A DNA stretch of 12,786 nt from JANMEX01 sp043776635 (GTDB lineage: Bacteria > Pseudomonadota > Alphaproteobacteria > Rhizobiales > Rhizobiaceae): positions 1 to 12,786 of the forward strand of contig JAYVRA010000001.1 in the NCBI GenBank assembly GCA_043776635.1, given 5' to 3'. Below, one piece after another: positions 1 through 6,384 of this stretch (position 1 is the stretch's first letter; each line of letters opens with the position of its first letter). The position numbers and the translations under genes are program-made. Below the pieces are notes generated by a model that was not told the origin of the DNA, searched no databases, and saw nothing but the letters and a program-made list of their open reading frames with translations.

Positions 1-97
1 AGTCGCCTACGGCTCCTTGCGGGCCGGTCTGCCGGTCACAACAGAAGCGGACAATTCATGTGGTACATAAACCGGACAATTCTATTTGTTCTCGACA
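1..97. mobile_element. Probable terminal fragment of an IS21/IS481-like insertion sequence
   Basis: A 22-bp imperfect direct repeat occurs at 45-66 and 70-91 (16 of 22 identical, period 25), with the shared core CGGACAATTC at 48-57 and 73-82. Multiple short repeats just inside a terminus are typical of IS21-family ends. Read on the minus strand, the presumed end starts TGTCGAGAAC at position 97, matching the usual TGT...ACA ends. Bases 1-45 are G+C-rich, whereas the DNA after 97 is A+T-richer. The transposase would lie left of the window. Frame +1 stays open from base 1 to a stop at 199-201, but I do not recognise a protein in it. Assignment is by pattern only; no inverted partner end is visible. 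Confidence 0.45.
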
Positions 98-218
98 GCT
101 TTTCACGCAACATTGATTTTTCCGAGGATGGCAAAATCCATTTATTTTGTGCGCAGCGCAAAAAGATACAAATTTTAGCGGACGAAATAACACTTTGGTA
201 ACGACGTTTGCATAGAGT

Positions 219-253
219 TTTACGCAAGCGTGCTGTTCGCCGCTCTGCGTAAA
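219..253 (+). other. Strong hairpin / imperfect palindrome in the dacA upstream region
   Basis: TTTACGCA (219-226) followed by AGCG (227-230) pairs with CGCT (241-244) and TGCGTAAA (246-253). This leaves one bulged C at 245 and a 10-base loop at 231-240, giving 12 base pairs. It ends 29 bases before the GTG start of the carboxypeptidase gene. There is no T-run after it on either strand, so it is not a classical terminator. It could be a 5' UTR stem-loop or a dyad operator. Confidence 0.5.
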
Positions 254-282
254 GTGTGTCAGCCTAGTGTGAGAGAGTTCCA

Positions 283-1641
283 GTGCGTAACATCGTAAAA
301 AGCGTTTCCGCGTTCGCCCGCGCCGTTTTGACAACATGTGTGGCAGCAGGCCTTGCCGGCGGCATGGTCTTTAGTGCGCATGCAAAAGCCTCAAATCCCA
401 AATTTGCAGCCATTGTTATCGACGCTAACACCGGCAAAACACTGTATTCGCAAGCTGGCGATTCACTGCGTTATCCGGCCTCACTAACAAAAATGATGAC
501 GCTTTACTTGGTATTTGAAGCACTAACTTCAGGCAAAATTGATAAGTCCACGCTTGTTCCAATTACACGGCGTGCAGCATCAATGGCCCCCACCAAACTT
601 GGAGCGCCAGCGGGCAGTTCGATTACCATTGAGACTGCGATTCTTGGTCTTGTTACCAAGTCAGCCAATGATGCAGCTTGCGCGACAGGCGAATTTCTCG
701 GTGGTTCGGAAGATCGCTTTGCGCAGTTGATGACCGCCAAAGCGCATCAACTTGGTATGAGCAACACGACATTCCGCAACGCGTCCGGTCTGCCAAATCC
801 GGGACAAGTGACGACAGCCCATGATATGGCTATTCTTGGCATGGCGCTACGCGAACACTTCCCGAAATATTATGGCTATTTCTCCACCCGCAGCTTCCAA
901 TATGGCCGCAGCCGTCTGCCTAATCATAACAAGCTGCTGGGCCGCGTTGCAGGCGTCGATGGCATCAAAACCGGCTATACCGCTAAGTCAGGTTACAATC
1001 TGGTTTCATCCGTGTCGTTGGACGGCAAGAAGCTTATCACTGTGGTTATGGGCGGCACATCTGGAGGTAGCCGTGATCGCCAAGTAACTGATTTGATTGC
1101 GCAATATCTGCCAAAAGCATCCGGGCGCAGCGGTGGACCAATGGTTGCGCTAGCCAAAATATTCAAAGGTAAGCAACCGGTTGTAGCAGACACGGAGGCA
1201 GCAGCACCAACCGCCTACGCTGAACCGGACGCTGGCGCAAAAGATATTGATCCGCTGCTTGTTGCCGCTACCCCTACCAAAAAACCCAAACAATTGGTGA
1301 TTCCATTGGCAGCGGAGGAAGACGGCTCGGAAAATGCAGGCGTCGACCCCCTAACTACGGCCTCTGCTCCTGCGGAACCAGAACCAACGGGTCAAGGCGT
1401 TTGGGTCATTCAAATTGCCGCCGCGGACAGCGAAGCTGGTGCAATTAAAATATTGAACAGCGCTAAAGCAAAGGGGGGCAAAGCGTTGGCCTACGCTTCT
1501 CCGTTCACACAGGAAGTTCAAAAAGGCGAAGCCACACTGTTCCGTGCACGTTTTCGCGGCTTTGACACCAAAATTGCAGCATGGAACGCTTGTTCTGCGC
1601 TGAAGAAAAGCAATATCGGCTGTTTTGCCCTCAACAACTAG
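283..1641 (+). CDS. dacA: D-alanyl-D-alanine carboxypeptidase with C-terminal SPOR domain (PBP5/6 class)
   Basis: Serine peptidase family S11; such enzymes remove the terminal D-Ala from peptidoglycan pentapeptides in the periplasm. The 452-residue product has a basic N-terminus and a hydrophobic stretch at about 11-32 ending AHA, a good Sec signal peptide. All three penicillin-binding motifs are present: SLTK at 67-70 (nucleophile Ser67, Lys70), SAN at 127-129 and KTG at 229-231. A Pro/Ala/acidic linker at about 300-371 leads to a SPOR domain at about 372-450, which in this family binds denuded septal glycan and so suggests a division-site role. The GTG start is preceded by the purine-rich GAGAGAG at 271-277. 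An upstream hairpin (219-253) may affect expression. The exact paralogue (dacA, dacC or dacF) cannot be fixed, so the symbol is approximate. Confidence 0.9.
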   Translation: MRNIVKSVSAFARAVLTTCVAAGLAGGMVFSAHAKASNPKFAAIVIDANTGKTLYSQAGDSLRYPASLTKMMTLYLVFEALTSGKIDKSTLVPITRRAASMAPTKLGAPAGSSITIETAILGLVTKSANDAACATGEFLGGSEDRFAQLMTAKAHQLGMSNTTFRNASGLPNPGQVTTAHDMAILGMALREHFPKYYGYFSTRSFQYGRSRLPNHNKLLGRVAGVDGIKTGYTAKSGYNLVSSVSLDGKKLITVVMGGTSGGSRDRQVTDLIAQYLPKASGRSGGPMVALAKIFKGKQPVVADTEAAAPTAYAEPDAGAKDIDPLLVAATPTKKPKQLVIPLAAEEDGSENAGVDPLTTASAPAEPEPTGQGVWVIQIAAADSEAGAIKILNSAKAKGGKALAYASPFTQEVQKGEATLFRARFRGFDTKIAAWNACSALKKSNIGCFALNN

Positions 1642-1647
1642 TCCGTT

Positions 1648-1676
1648 TTGACTACAAATTATTCTGCTCGAATAGA
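1648..1676 (+). promoter_or_regulatory. Possible sigma-70-type promoter after dacA
   Basis: TTGACT at 1648-1653 (five of six to the -35 consensus), a 17-base spacer, then AATAGA at 1671-1676 as a weak -10. It would drive the small ORF starting at 1720. The -10 match is poor, so this is tentative. Confidence 0.3.
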
Positions 1677-1719
1677 GATCAAAAGTACACCCAATTGTAT
1701 TGAGTATAGGGTTATTCAC

Positions 1720-1992
1720 ATGCGTATTGAACCAGATGAACAGACGAATAGCGTGCCCATGGCAGGCGCCGTACCTGTGTCAACGTCACTGTCAGCGCTA
1801 AGAAGTGCGGCAATGCGCCTTTCTGATACACGCAAAAAACCGAGGCTCAAAACGCGGGATCTGGTTGGCTTACTACTCAGCCATAGCGCTCGCGCTTGGC
1901 GCAGCTCGATGCCGTTTGTCAGAGTTAAGTTGGCTGTCACGACGCCCACCGGCAGTTCGGCAGTGAAACTAAACTATAAGCGGCCAGCCTAA
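1720..1992 (+). CDS. Small hypothetical protein (90 aa), doubtful
   Basis: I do not recognise this product. The ATG at 1720 has an AGGG eight bases upstream and a candidate promoter at 1648-1676. The protein is basic, rich in Ser, Ala and Arg, with no clear signal peptide or membrane segment. It ends tail-to-tail with mipZ, overlapping by three bases. A second frame (about 1808-1970) encodes a hydrophobic run, LAYYSAIALALGAA, so the real gene might instead be a frameshifted membrane protein whose N-terminus lies in the first frame. If this ORF is not real, then 1642-1988 (about 350 bases) is non-coding; I see no terminator hairpin there. Confidence 0.3.
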   Translation: MRIEPDEQTNSVPMAGAVPVSTSLSALRSAAMRLSDTRKKPRLKTRDLVGLLLSHSARAWRSSMPFVRVKLAVTTPTGSSAVKLNYKRPA

Positions 1993-2933
1993 TTTACAAA
2001 GATATCAGGCAGCGCAATTTTGCGTGACGATGCGCCGGGCCACATTTTACGCCGGTCAGCACGCTTTCGATTTGCATCGCGTGTTGGCTGTTGGGGAATC
2101 GAAACAAGTTTGCGAATTTCCTGCCGCGCAGCCAAATGTGACAGCGTTGGCTTCATGCCTGGTACAGGCTCGTCAAATTCATCCAGTGCGGTCAGCCCTA
2201 TTGGAAAGAACTCACGAAACACCACACGCTCGGTCACGCCATCGGCTACGCGAAACCCGAGTTGCGTTGAGAGTTGATTGACGCAGGATTCAATGCGTTG
2301 CTCGTTGCGGGACTGGATATTGGCAAGACGATTACACACCACGACCCAATCAATTATGCCGCTATCAGCGCGGCGGCGCTCGCGGCACGCATCGCGCACG
2401 GCGCGGGCATATTGGGATATTCCGGTGATTTGGTTTGTGTCAGAATCAATGCGGGCAAGCACATCAAAATCCACAAATGAGTCATTGATGGGCGTTACAA
2501 GGATGGGCGTTACAAGCGTACCGGCCATCATGTGTGCCAAGCGCTGTAAATAAGTGTTGGAGCCTGGCGTATCAATGACGATAAAATCGTGATTACTCTC
2601 AATATCTGCAGTACGATCGGAAAGTTCACGGGACTCGGCATCTTGGATCGAGGTTACCAATTCGCCTTCGATGCGATCTACGGTGAAATGTGTCGGGAGC
2701 TCGAGAGCAATGCCTTTTTTCTTTGACCAGCGACGGCGATTTTCAACATAACGTGTCAGTGAAAGCTGGCGGGTGTCCAAATCAATTGTCGCGACCTTGT
2801 GGCCGGCCTGCATAAGCGCGTCTGCCAAATGAATTGAGAGCGTGGATTTACCGCTTCCACCCTTTTCGTTACCACAAACTATGACATGCGCCATGCGAGG
2901 CGCAAGGTCAAACTCATCGCTACCATTACTCAT
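1989..2933 (-). CDS. mipZ: ParA/MinD-family division-plane ATPase, MipZ-like
   Basis: P-loop ATPase of the ParA/MinD superfamily. In Caulobacter, MipZ forms a polar gradient with ParB and inhibits FtsZ assembly, placing the septum at midcell. Using the start at 2933 (314 aa), the deviant Walker A motif GNEKGGSGKST lies at 21-31 with the signature Lys24 and the P-loop Lys29. A DLD switch is at 51-53 and Walker B IDTPG at 120-124. The ENRRRW segment after switch I and the overall length fit MipZ better than chromosome-partition ParA, and no parB is adjacent. The reading frame is open up to 3014, but the extra N-terminus is atypical. No start has a strong ribosome site; 2894, giving MAHVIVCGNEKGG, is the main alternative and resembles family N-termini closely. 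DUF1489 lies upstream on the same strand, so co-transcription is likely. Confidence 0.85.
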   Translation of the reverse strand: MSNGSDEFDLAPRMAHVIVCGNEKGGSGKSTLSIHLADALMQAGHKVATIDLDTRQLSLTRYVENRRRWSKKKGIALELPTHFTVDRIEGELVTSIQDAESRELSDRTADIESNHDFIVIDTPGSNTYLQRLAHMMAGTLVTPILVTPINDSFVDFDVLARIDSDTNQITGISQYARAVRDACRERRRADSGIIDWVVVCNRLANIQSRNEQRIESCVNQLSTQLGFRVADGVTERVVFREFFPIGLTALDEFDEPVPGMKPTLSHLAARQEIRKLVSIPQQPTRDANRKRADRRKMWPGASSRKIALPDIFVN

Positions 2934-3041
2934 GCACACGTTTACTGACCTCACCCTCAAGGCAAGGTATGGAATAAAAACAACAAAGAGCGACATGATT
3001 GCATGGGAACGCAATCACAAAATAGTAAACTGGTAAATGAT

Positions 3042-3075
3042 ACAGCAGACCAAGACTTACAGCAGACCAAGACTT
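3042..3075. repeat. Perfect 17-bp tandem duplication at the 3' end of the DUF1489 gene
   Basis: The unit ACAGCAGACCAAGACTT occurs at 3042-3058 and again, with no gap, at 3059-3075. On the minus strand the copy at 3059-3075 encodes the last codons of the DUF1489 gene. The TAA stop (3059-3057) spans the junction: its T comes from one copy and its AA from the next. Confidence 0.95.
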
Positions 3076-3494
3076 GCCAGCTCCTCACGCAGCGCACGGG
3101 GCATTTCCTGTACGCCTTGGCCGCCAGCTTTCAAATCGCCCGGCGCATCCTCAGGCTTTAAATAGCGCCAGCCTTGAAAGGGCCGGCGAGGCTGCCAATT
3201 CGTAGGTACGATTTTTGGATGAAGCAATAGCTGGACACGACCAATGCCATCAGTTCCGGTTACGGGGCGAAGGCCAATCAGCTTTTGCCGCGCTTGCACA
3301 TTGCCTTTTATGACCCAATAAAGCGACCCGCCATCGAGCAACTCTTCGCCCCGCTTGGGGACCATTCGTGTTGTGTGATATTGTTCTTGCGCCAGCCCTG
3401 CGGCTTTTTTTAAGGCGAGCGAATGGGTGATCCATTGCTCCAGATCCTCAATGCTCTCGCATCCCACACATAATTTCAATAAATTTAGCGCCAT
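3057..3494 (-). CDS. DUF1489 family protein
   Basis: A 145-residue soluble protein that I place in DUF1489, a family largely confined to alphaproteobacteria with no established function. Recognisable features are the N-terminal MALNLLKLCVG, the central WVIKGNVQARQKLIGL segment (about 60-75) with the preceding GGSLYWV, the tryptophan-rich PRRPFQGWRYL near 102-112, and the typical C-terminal LREELASLGLL. No signal peptide or membrane segment is visible. It precedes mipZ on the same strand by about 120 bases, which suggests an operon. Its stop codon is created by the 17-bp tandem duplication; with a single copy the frame would run 38 codons further and end inside the start of mipZ. Family assignment is from memory of conserved segments. 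Confidence 0.75.
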   Translation of the reverse strand: MALNLLKLCVGCESIEDLEQWITHSLALKKAAGLAQEQYHTTRMVPKRGEELLDGGSLYWVIKGNVQARQKLIGLRPVTGTDGIGRVQLLLHPKIVPTNWQPRRPFQGWRYLKPEDAPGDLKAGGQGVQEMPRALREELASLGLL

Positions 3495-3675
3495 AAAAAT
3501 GATTTATGGCAAGGTACTATGCACTTCAATGGTAGAATGATTAGGTATCTCAGGAAATTGCGCAGTGTAGGATTTTGTCTCATCTGACTTGAAATATTTC
3601 GGCCAAGCCTTGCCAGTCACACTAAAACACAGTAGTCACGCCATGTTCACGGTTCGAAACCCAGTTGGGGGCTGA

Positions 3676-3726
3676 ACGGAGGGCCGGTCACAAGACCGTC
3701 AGGCGCTAGTTGTGCCAGCCTCCCGT
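3676..3726 (+). ncRNA. Candidate structured leader (three-way junction) upstream of rpsF
   Basis: The 5' flank of rpsF folds into three helices by inspection. The closing stem pairs ACGGAGG (3676-3682) with CCT-CCGT (3719-3721 and 3723-3726), with C3722 bulged. Hairpin two is CGGTC/GACCG (3685-3689 and 3694-3698) with an ACAA loop. Hairpin three is GGCGC/GTGCC (3702-3706 and 3712-3716, one G-U pair) with a five-base loop. A small CCCG/CGGG stem follows at 3766-3777. Many bacteria autoregulate rpsF-rpsR through an S6:S18-binding leader with a CCG element; whether this is that element is inference. The rest of 3495-3849 shows no gene. A weak promoter candidate is TTGCCA (3610-3615) with TAGTCA (3633-3638). 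Confidence 0.45.
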
Positions 3727-3849
3727 GTCTCCGCTCTCGATCCGTCCAAGCGTCCTTTCTTTTTGCCCGTCTACGGGTTTGATTGGCTCGCAGAGGCTTA
3801 GCCACTGGCTTTGAATGACGTGAACAATGTAAGAGAAAGGCATAGACAC

Positions 3850-4305
3850 ATGGCATTATACGAACACGTGTTCATGGCCCGTCAGGACATTTCGCAGGCT
3901 CATTTGGAAGGTCTCGTTGAGACATTCAAGGGCGTGCTGGAAGCCAATGGCGGTTCCGTTGGACGCATTGAGCATTGGGGTTTGCGGACTGTTACGTACC
4001 GCGTGAAGAAGAACCGCAAGTGCTATTATGTTTTGATGGACATCACGGCGCCAGCTGCGGCTGTTGCTGAAATGGAACGTCAGATGGGCATCAGCGAAGA
4101 CATTCTTCGCGTTTTTACCATTAAGGTTGACGCACACGAAACCGGCCCGTCCGCGATGCTTGCAAAGCGCGACCGTGACGAAGATCGCGGCGAACGCGGT
4201 GGTGATCGTTTTGATCGTCCGCGTCGTGAACGCCCGTCAGGTGATCGTCCGGATCGTGGTCCCCGTCGTCCCCGTGATGAAGATTCTGAAAGCGCAGGAG
4301 CATAA
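3850..4305 (+). CDS. rpsF: 30S ribosomal protein S6
   Basis: S6 binds the central domain of 16S rRNA together with S18 in the small-subunit platform. The 151-residue product begins MALYEHVFMARQDIS and carries the typical S6 core: a ferredoxin-like fold over residues 1-100 with the GSVGRIEHWGLRTVTYRVKK segment and an ILRVFTIKVD strand. The tail from about 103 is a low-complexity Arg/Asp/Gly/Pro extension, common in alphaproteobacterial S6. ATG 3850 was chosen because AAAGG lies about ten bases upstream and the protein then starts at the conserved N-terminus. The frame opens earlier, at 3811, but those residues are not S6-like. rpsR follows two bases after the stop, so the two are co-translated. 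Confidence 0.97.
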   Translation: MALYEHVFMARQDISQAHLEGLVETFKGVLEANGGSVGRIEHWGLRTVTYRVKKNRKCYYVLMDITAPAAAVAEMERQMGISEDILRVFTIKVDAHETGPSAMLAKRDRDEDRGERGGDRFDRPRRERPSGDRPDRGPRRPRDEDSESAGA

Positions 4306-4307
4306 TC

Positions 4308-4556
4308 ATGGTTGATATCAATCAGATCCCGACACGCCGTCCTTTCTCCCGTCGTCGCAAGACCTGCCCGTTTTCCGGCCAGAACTCGCCAAAGATCGAC
4401 TACAAGGACATCCGTTTATTGCAGCGTTATATTTCTGAGCGCGGCAAAATCGTTCCTTCCCGTATCACAGCGGTAAGCCAAAAGAAGCAACGTGTATTGG
4501 CAAATGCCATCAAGCGCGCCCGTTTCTTGGCTTTGTTGCCATACGTTATCGGATAA
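4308..4556 (+). CDS. rpsR: 30S ribosomal protein S18
   Basis: The 82-residue partner of S6 in the small-subunit platform. The basic N-terminal segment RRPFSRRRKTCPFSG (about 10-24), the IDYKDIRLLQRYISERGKI core and the C-terminal KKQRVLANAIKRARFLALLPY are diagnostic. A single Cys is present at the usual place, as in the zinc-independent form. A strong AGGAG (4296-4300), inside the end of rpsF, sits eight bases before the ATG. It is followed by a stable hairpin (4565-4590) before the DUF2232 gene. Confidence 0.98.
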   Translation: MVDINQIPTRRPFSRRRKTCPFSGQNSPKIDYKDIRLLQRYISERGKIVPSRITAVSQKKQRVLANAIKRARFLALLPYVIG

Positions 4557-4564
4557 AAAATGAT

Positions 4565-4590
4565 GGCGGGGGTGGGCAGCCACCCTCGCC
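4565..4590. terminator. 11-bp GC-rich hairpin between rpsR and the DUF2232 gene
   Basis: GGCGGGGGTGG (4565-4575) pairs with CCACCCTCGCC (4580-4590) around a GCAG loop; one pair is G-U. On the + strand no T-run follows, so it is not a canonical intrinsic terminator for rpsF-rpsR; it may attenuate, or protect the 3' end. On the minus strand the stem is followed after four bases by TTTTTT (4555-4560 as A on the + strand), so it looks like a terminator facing leftwards, yet no minus-strand gene precedes it. Confidence 0.55.
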
Positions 4591-4705
4591 TACCTCTACA
4601 TGAGTGCACTTTCCAACTGCGGCGGACGCATTTGGTCATAGCAAAAATCCGGGTTGGGCCGATAAATGGCTCTAACTGCAATCATGCAGGACAGCGAGAC
4701 CAGTG

Positions 4706-5626
4706 ATGAACCGTAATTTGACACCCGTATTTGTAGGAGCTGCCGCAGGCCTCGCCGCCGCGCTTCTATCCGTGGGTTCGGTCGCACAAAATGGGCTTTC
4801 AATCGCTTTATTTATTTTATCTCCAATGCCGATTATGATCGCCGCCTTAAGCTGGGGTCCTGTCGCGGGCTTTGCCAGCGTTGCCATTTGCGGGCTGAGC
4901 ATCTGGCAATATGCGGGGTTGAGCCCTTCTTTGATAATTGCGGCCACCACCGCATTTCCATCCGCAATGGCCACCTATTTGGCTGGCATGGCGCGTGACG
5001 ATGATGGCCGTGAGGAATGGTATCCATTGTCATCGATTTTGTTGACACTCACCGTCTGCGTCGCAGCAGGCTTCGTTGTTGTCGGCTTTCTTATAGGCTT
5101 CAATGAAGACTATGCCCGCACGCTGGGTGTTGAAATGGTAAAAACATTGGCCGAGGCAGACCCGCAATTTGCGCTTAATCCCGCCTCAACAATCGCGCTT
5201 GCCAATTTGATTGTGAGAGTCATTCCCTTCTTGCAGCCTGCCAGTTGGACATTGATTTTGGTGCTGAATTTCTGGGGCGCTTTGCACATTGCCCGTCGCT
5301 CCGGCCTGTTGCAGCGTCCAACGGATGATTTTCCTACTTCGCTTTTAATGCCATGGCTAGCGCTGCCTTTGTTCACGCTTGCTGTAACAGGCTCGTTTCT
5401 GTCCGGTGGCCCCGCACTTATCTCGTTATGCTTTGCCGGAGCACTGGCGATGGGATTTACGATTACCGGCTTTGCGAAATTCCATGCCGTGACACGCGGC
5501 AAGTCTTGGCGCACAGCAGCTCTATCCATGGGCTATTTCACAGTGCTTACTATCGGCTTTCCGGCCCTGTTTTTCCTCTTTGCGGGGCTGTTTGCGGCCT
5601 CCAAAAATACCGCCAAAAGCGGCTAA
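4706..5626 (+). CDS. DUF2232 family integral membrane protein
   Basis: A 306-residue, highly hydrophobic protein with about eight or nine predicted membrane spans: approximately 7-25, 31-50, 53-73, 75-92, 109-131, 175-197, 215-235, 238-258 and 270-295. No catalytic or binding motif is apparent. In many Rhizobiales a DUF2232 membrane protein sits between rpsR and rplI, and position plus topology support that assignment. Its role is unknown; a link to envelope or cell-cycle functions is only suggested by neighbours. The ATG at 4706 is preferred over the immediately preceding GTG at 4703. A GCGAGA element lies about ten bases upstream. The gene is separated from rpsR by about 150 bases and from rplI by 36. 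Confidence 0.8.
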   Translation: MNRNLTPVFVGAAAGLAAALLSVGSVAQNGLSIALFILSPMPIMIAALSWGPVAGFASVAICGLSIWQYAGLSPSLIIAATTAFPSAMATYLAGMARDDDGREEWYPLSSILLTLTVCVAAGFVVVGFLIGFNEDYARTLGVEMVKTLAEADPQFALNPASTIALANLIVRVIPFLQPASWTLILVLNFWGALHIARRSGLLQRPTDDFPTSLLMPWLALPLFTLAVTGSFLSGGPALISLCFAGALAMGFTITGFAKFHAVTRGKSWRTAALSMGYFTVLTIGFPALFFLFAGLFAASKNTAKSG

Positions 5627-5662
5627 ATTAAATCGACACTGACTTTACGAAAGGATAATCTC

Positions 5663-6229
5663 ATGCAAGTCATTCTACTCGAGCGTATCGGCCGTCTTGG
5701 CCAAATGGGCGATGTTGTTAAAGTAAAAGACGGCTACGGCCGTAACTTCCTGCTACCACAAGGCAAGGCACTACGCGCCAATGCTGCCAACAAGGTTCGC
5801 TTTGAAGCACAGCGCGTTGAACTTGAAGCGCGTCACGAAACCCGCAAGAACTCGGCTGAAGAAATCGCGGCCGGTCTTGATGGCAAGGCATTCATTGCCG
5901 TGCGCTCCGCTGGTGAAACAGGCCAACTTTACGGTTCAGTATCATCCCGCGATATCGCCGAGCTCATCATTGCTGACGGCTTTGCCATCAACAAGAACCA
6001 GATCGAGCTCAATGTTCCGATCAAGACTATCGGTATTCACTCCATCTCCATCCATCTGCATGGCGATGTTCGCGCAACGGTAACGGTCAACATTGCCCGT
6101 ACCAATGACGAAGCTGCCCGCCAAACGGCAGGCGAAAAGCTGGATACAGCGGATGCGATTTACGGTCCGGACGAAGACAAGGTGGTGCCAAGCGGCATGG
6201 ACCATTTCGGCGATCACGACGAAATGTAG
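5663..6229 (+). CDS. rplI: 50S ribosomal protein L9
   Basis: L9 binds 23S rRNA near the base of the L1 stalk and helps maintain translational fidelity. The 188-residue product opens with the classic MQVILLERIGRLGQMGDVVKVKDGYGRNFLLP N-terminal domain with its GYGRNFL loop. A charged connecting helix (about 45-75) and the C-terminal domain (about 75-148, with GQLYGSVSSRDI and the final ATVTVNI strand) follow. It exceeds the roughly 150 residues of E. coli L9 by an acidic C-terminal tail, as in other Rhizobiales. The AAAGGA ribosome site at 5650-5655 is well placed. A factor-independent terminator (6255-6279) follows. Confidence 0.97.
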   Translation: MQVILLERIGRLGQMGDVVKVKDGYGRNFLLPQGKALRANAANKVRFEAQRVELEARHETRKNSAEEIAAGLDGKAFIAVRSAGETGQLYGSVSSRDIAELIIADGFAINKNQIELNVPIKTIGIHSISIHLHGDVRATVTVNIARTNDEAARQTAGEKLDTADAIYGPDEDKVVPSGMDHFGDHDEM

Positions 6230-6254
6230 TCTTAGGCTTTTGCCAAATGATAGG

Positions 6255-6279
6255 ACGCCCGGTTCACGCCGGGCGTTTT
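6255..6279 (+). terminator. Intrinsic terminator after rplI
   Basis: ACGCCCGG (6255-6262) and CCGGGCGT (6269-6276) form a perfect 8-bp GC-rich stem with a six-base loop, followed by TTT. It closes the ribosomal-protein block and separates it from dnaB. Confidence 0.85.
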
Positions 6280-6282
6280 GCT

Positions 6283-6310
6283 TTGAGCCTGTGGATAACG
6301 GTGATAGACT
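6283..6310 (+). promoter_or_regulatory. Likely dnaB promoter containing a perfect DnaA box
   Basis: TTGAGC (6283-6288) and TAGACT (6305-6310), 16 bases apart, are a plausible -35/-10 pair right after the rplI terminator. Between them lies TGTGGATAA (6290-6298), the reverse complement of the consensus DnaA box TTATCCACA. A 10-bp palindrome, GCTTCGAAGC, follows at 6323-6332. The box is exact; the promoter elements are weak matches. Confidence 0.45.
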
Positions 6311-6384
6311 AAGCGCTTGTTAGCTTCGAAGCGCAGAATCGCTACATGTAAAACTACAAAATATTTCAAAGAGAAAATTGCCCC

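Noticed and set aside
1716..1949. Minus-strand 77-aa ORF opposite the small hypothetical gene
   Set aside because: No ribosome site or family resemblance; looks like a shadow of the + strand frame.
2934..3014. N-terminal extension of mipZ with a hydrophobic MSLFVVFIPYLAL stretch
   Set aside because: MipZ proteins are cytoplasmic and begin just before the P-loop; the segment overlaps the DUF1489-mipZ gap and lacks a ribosome site.
3653..3664. GGTTCGAAACCC resembles a tRNA T-arm
   Set aside because: The flanking bases do not form a five-pair T-stem and no anticodon or acceptor stem fits around it.
3811..3849. Upstream TTG start for rpsF
   Set aside because: The 13 added residues are unlike any S6 N-terminus, and ATG 3850 has a spaced AAAGG.
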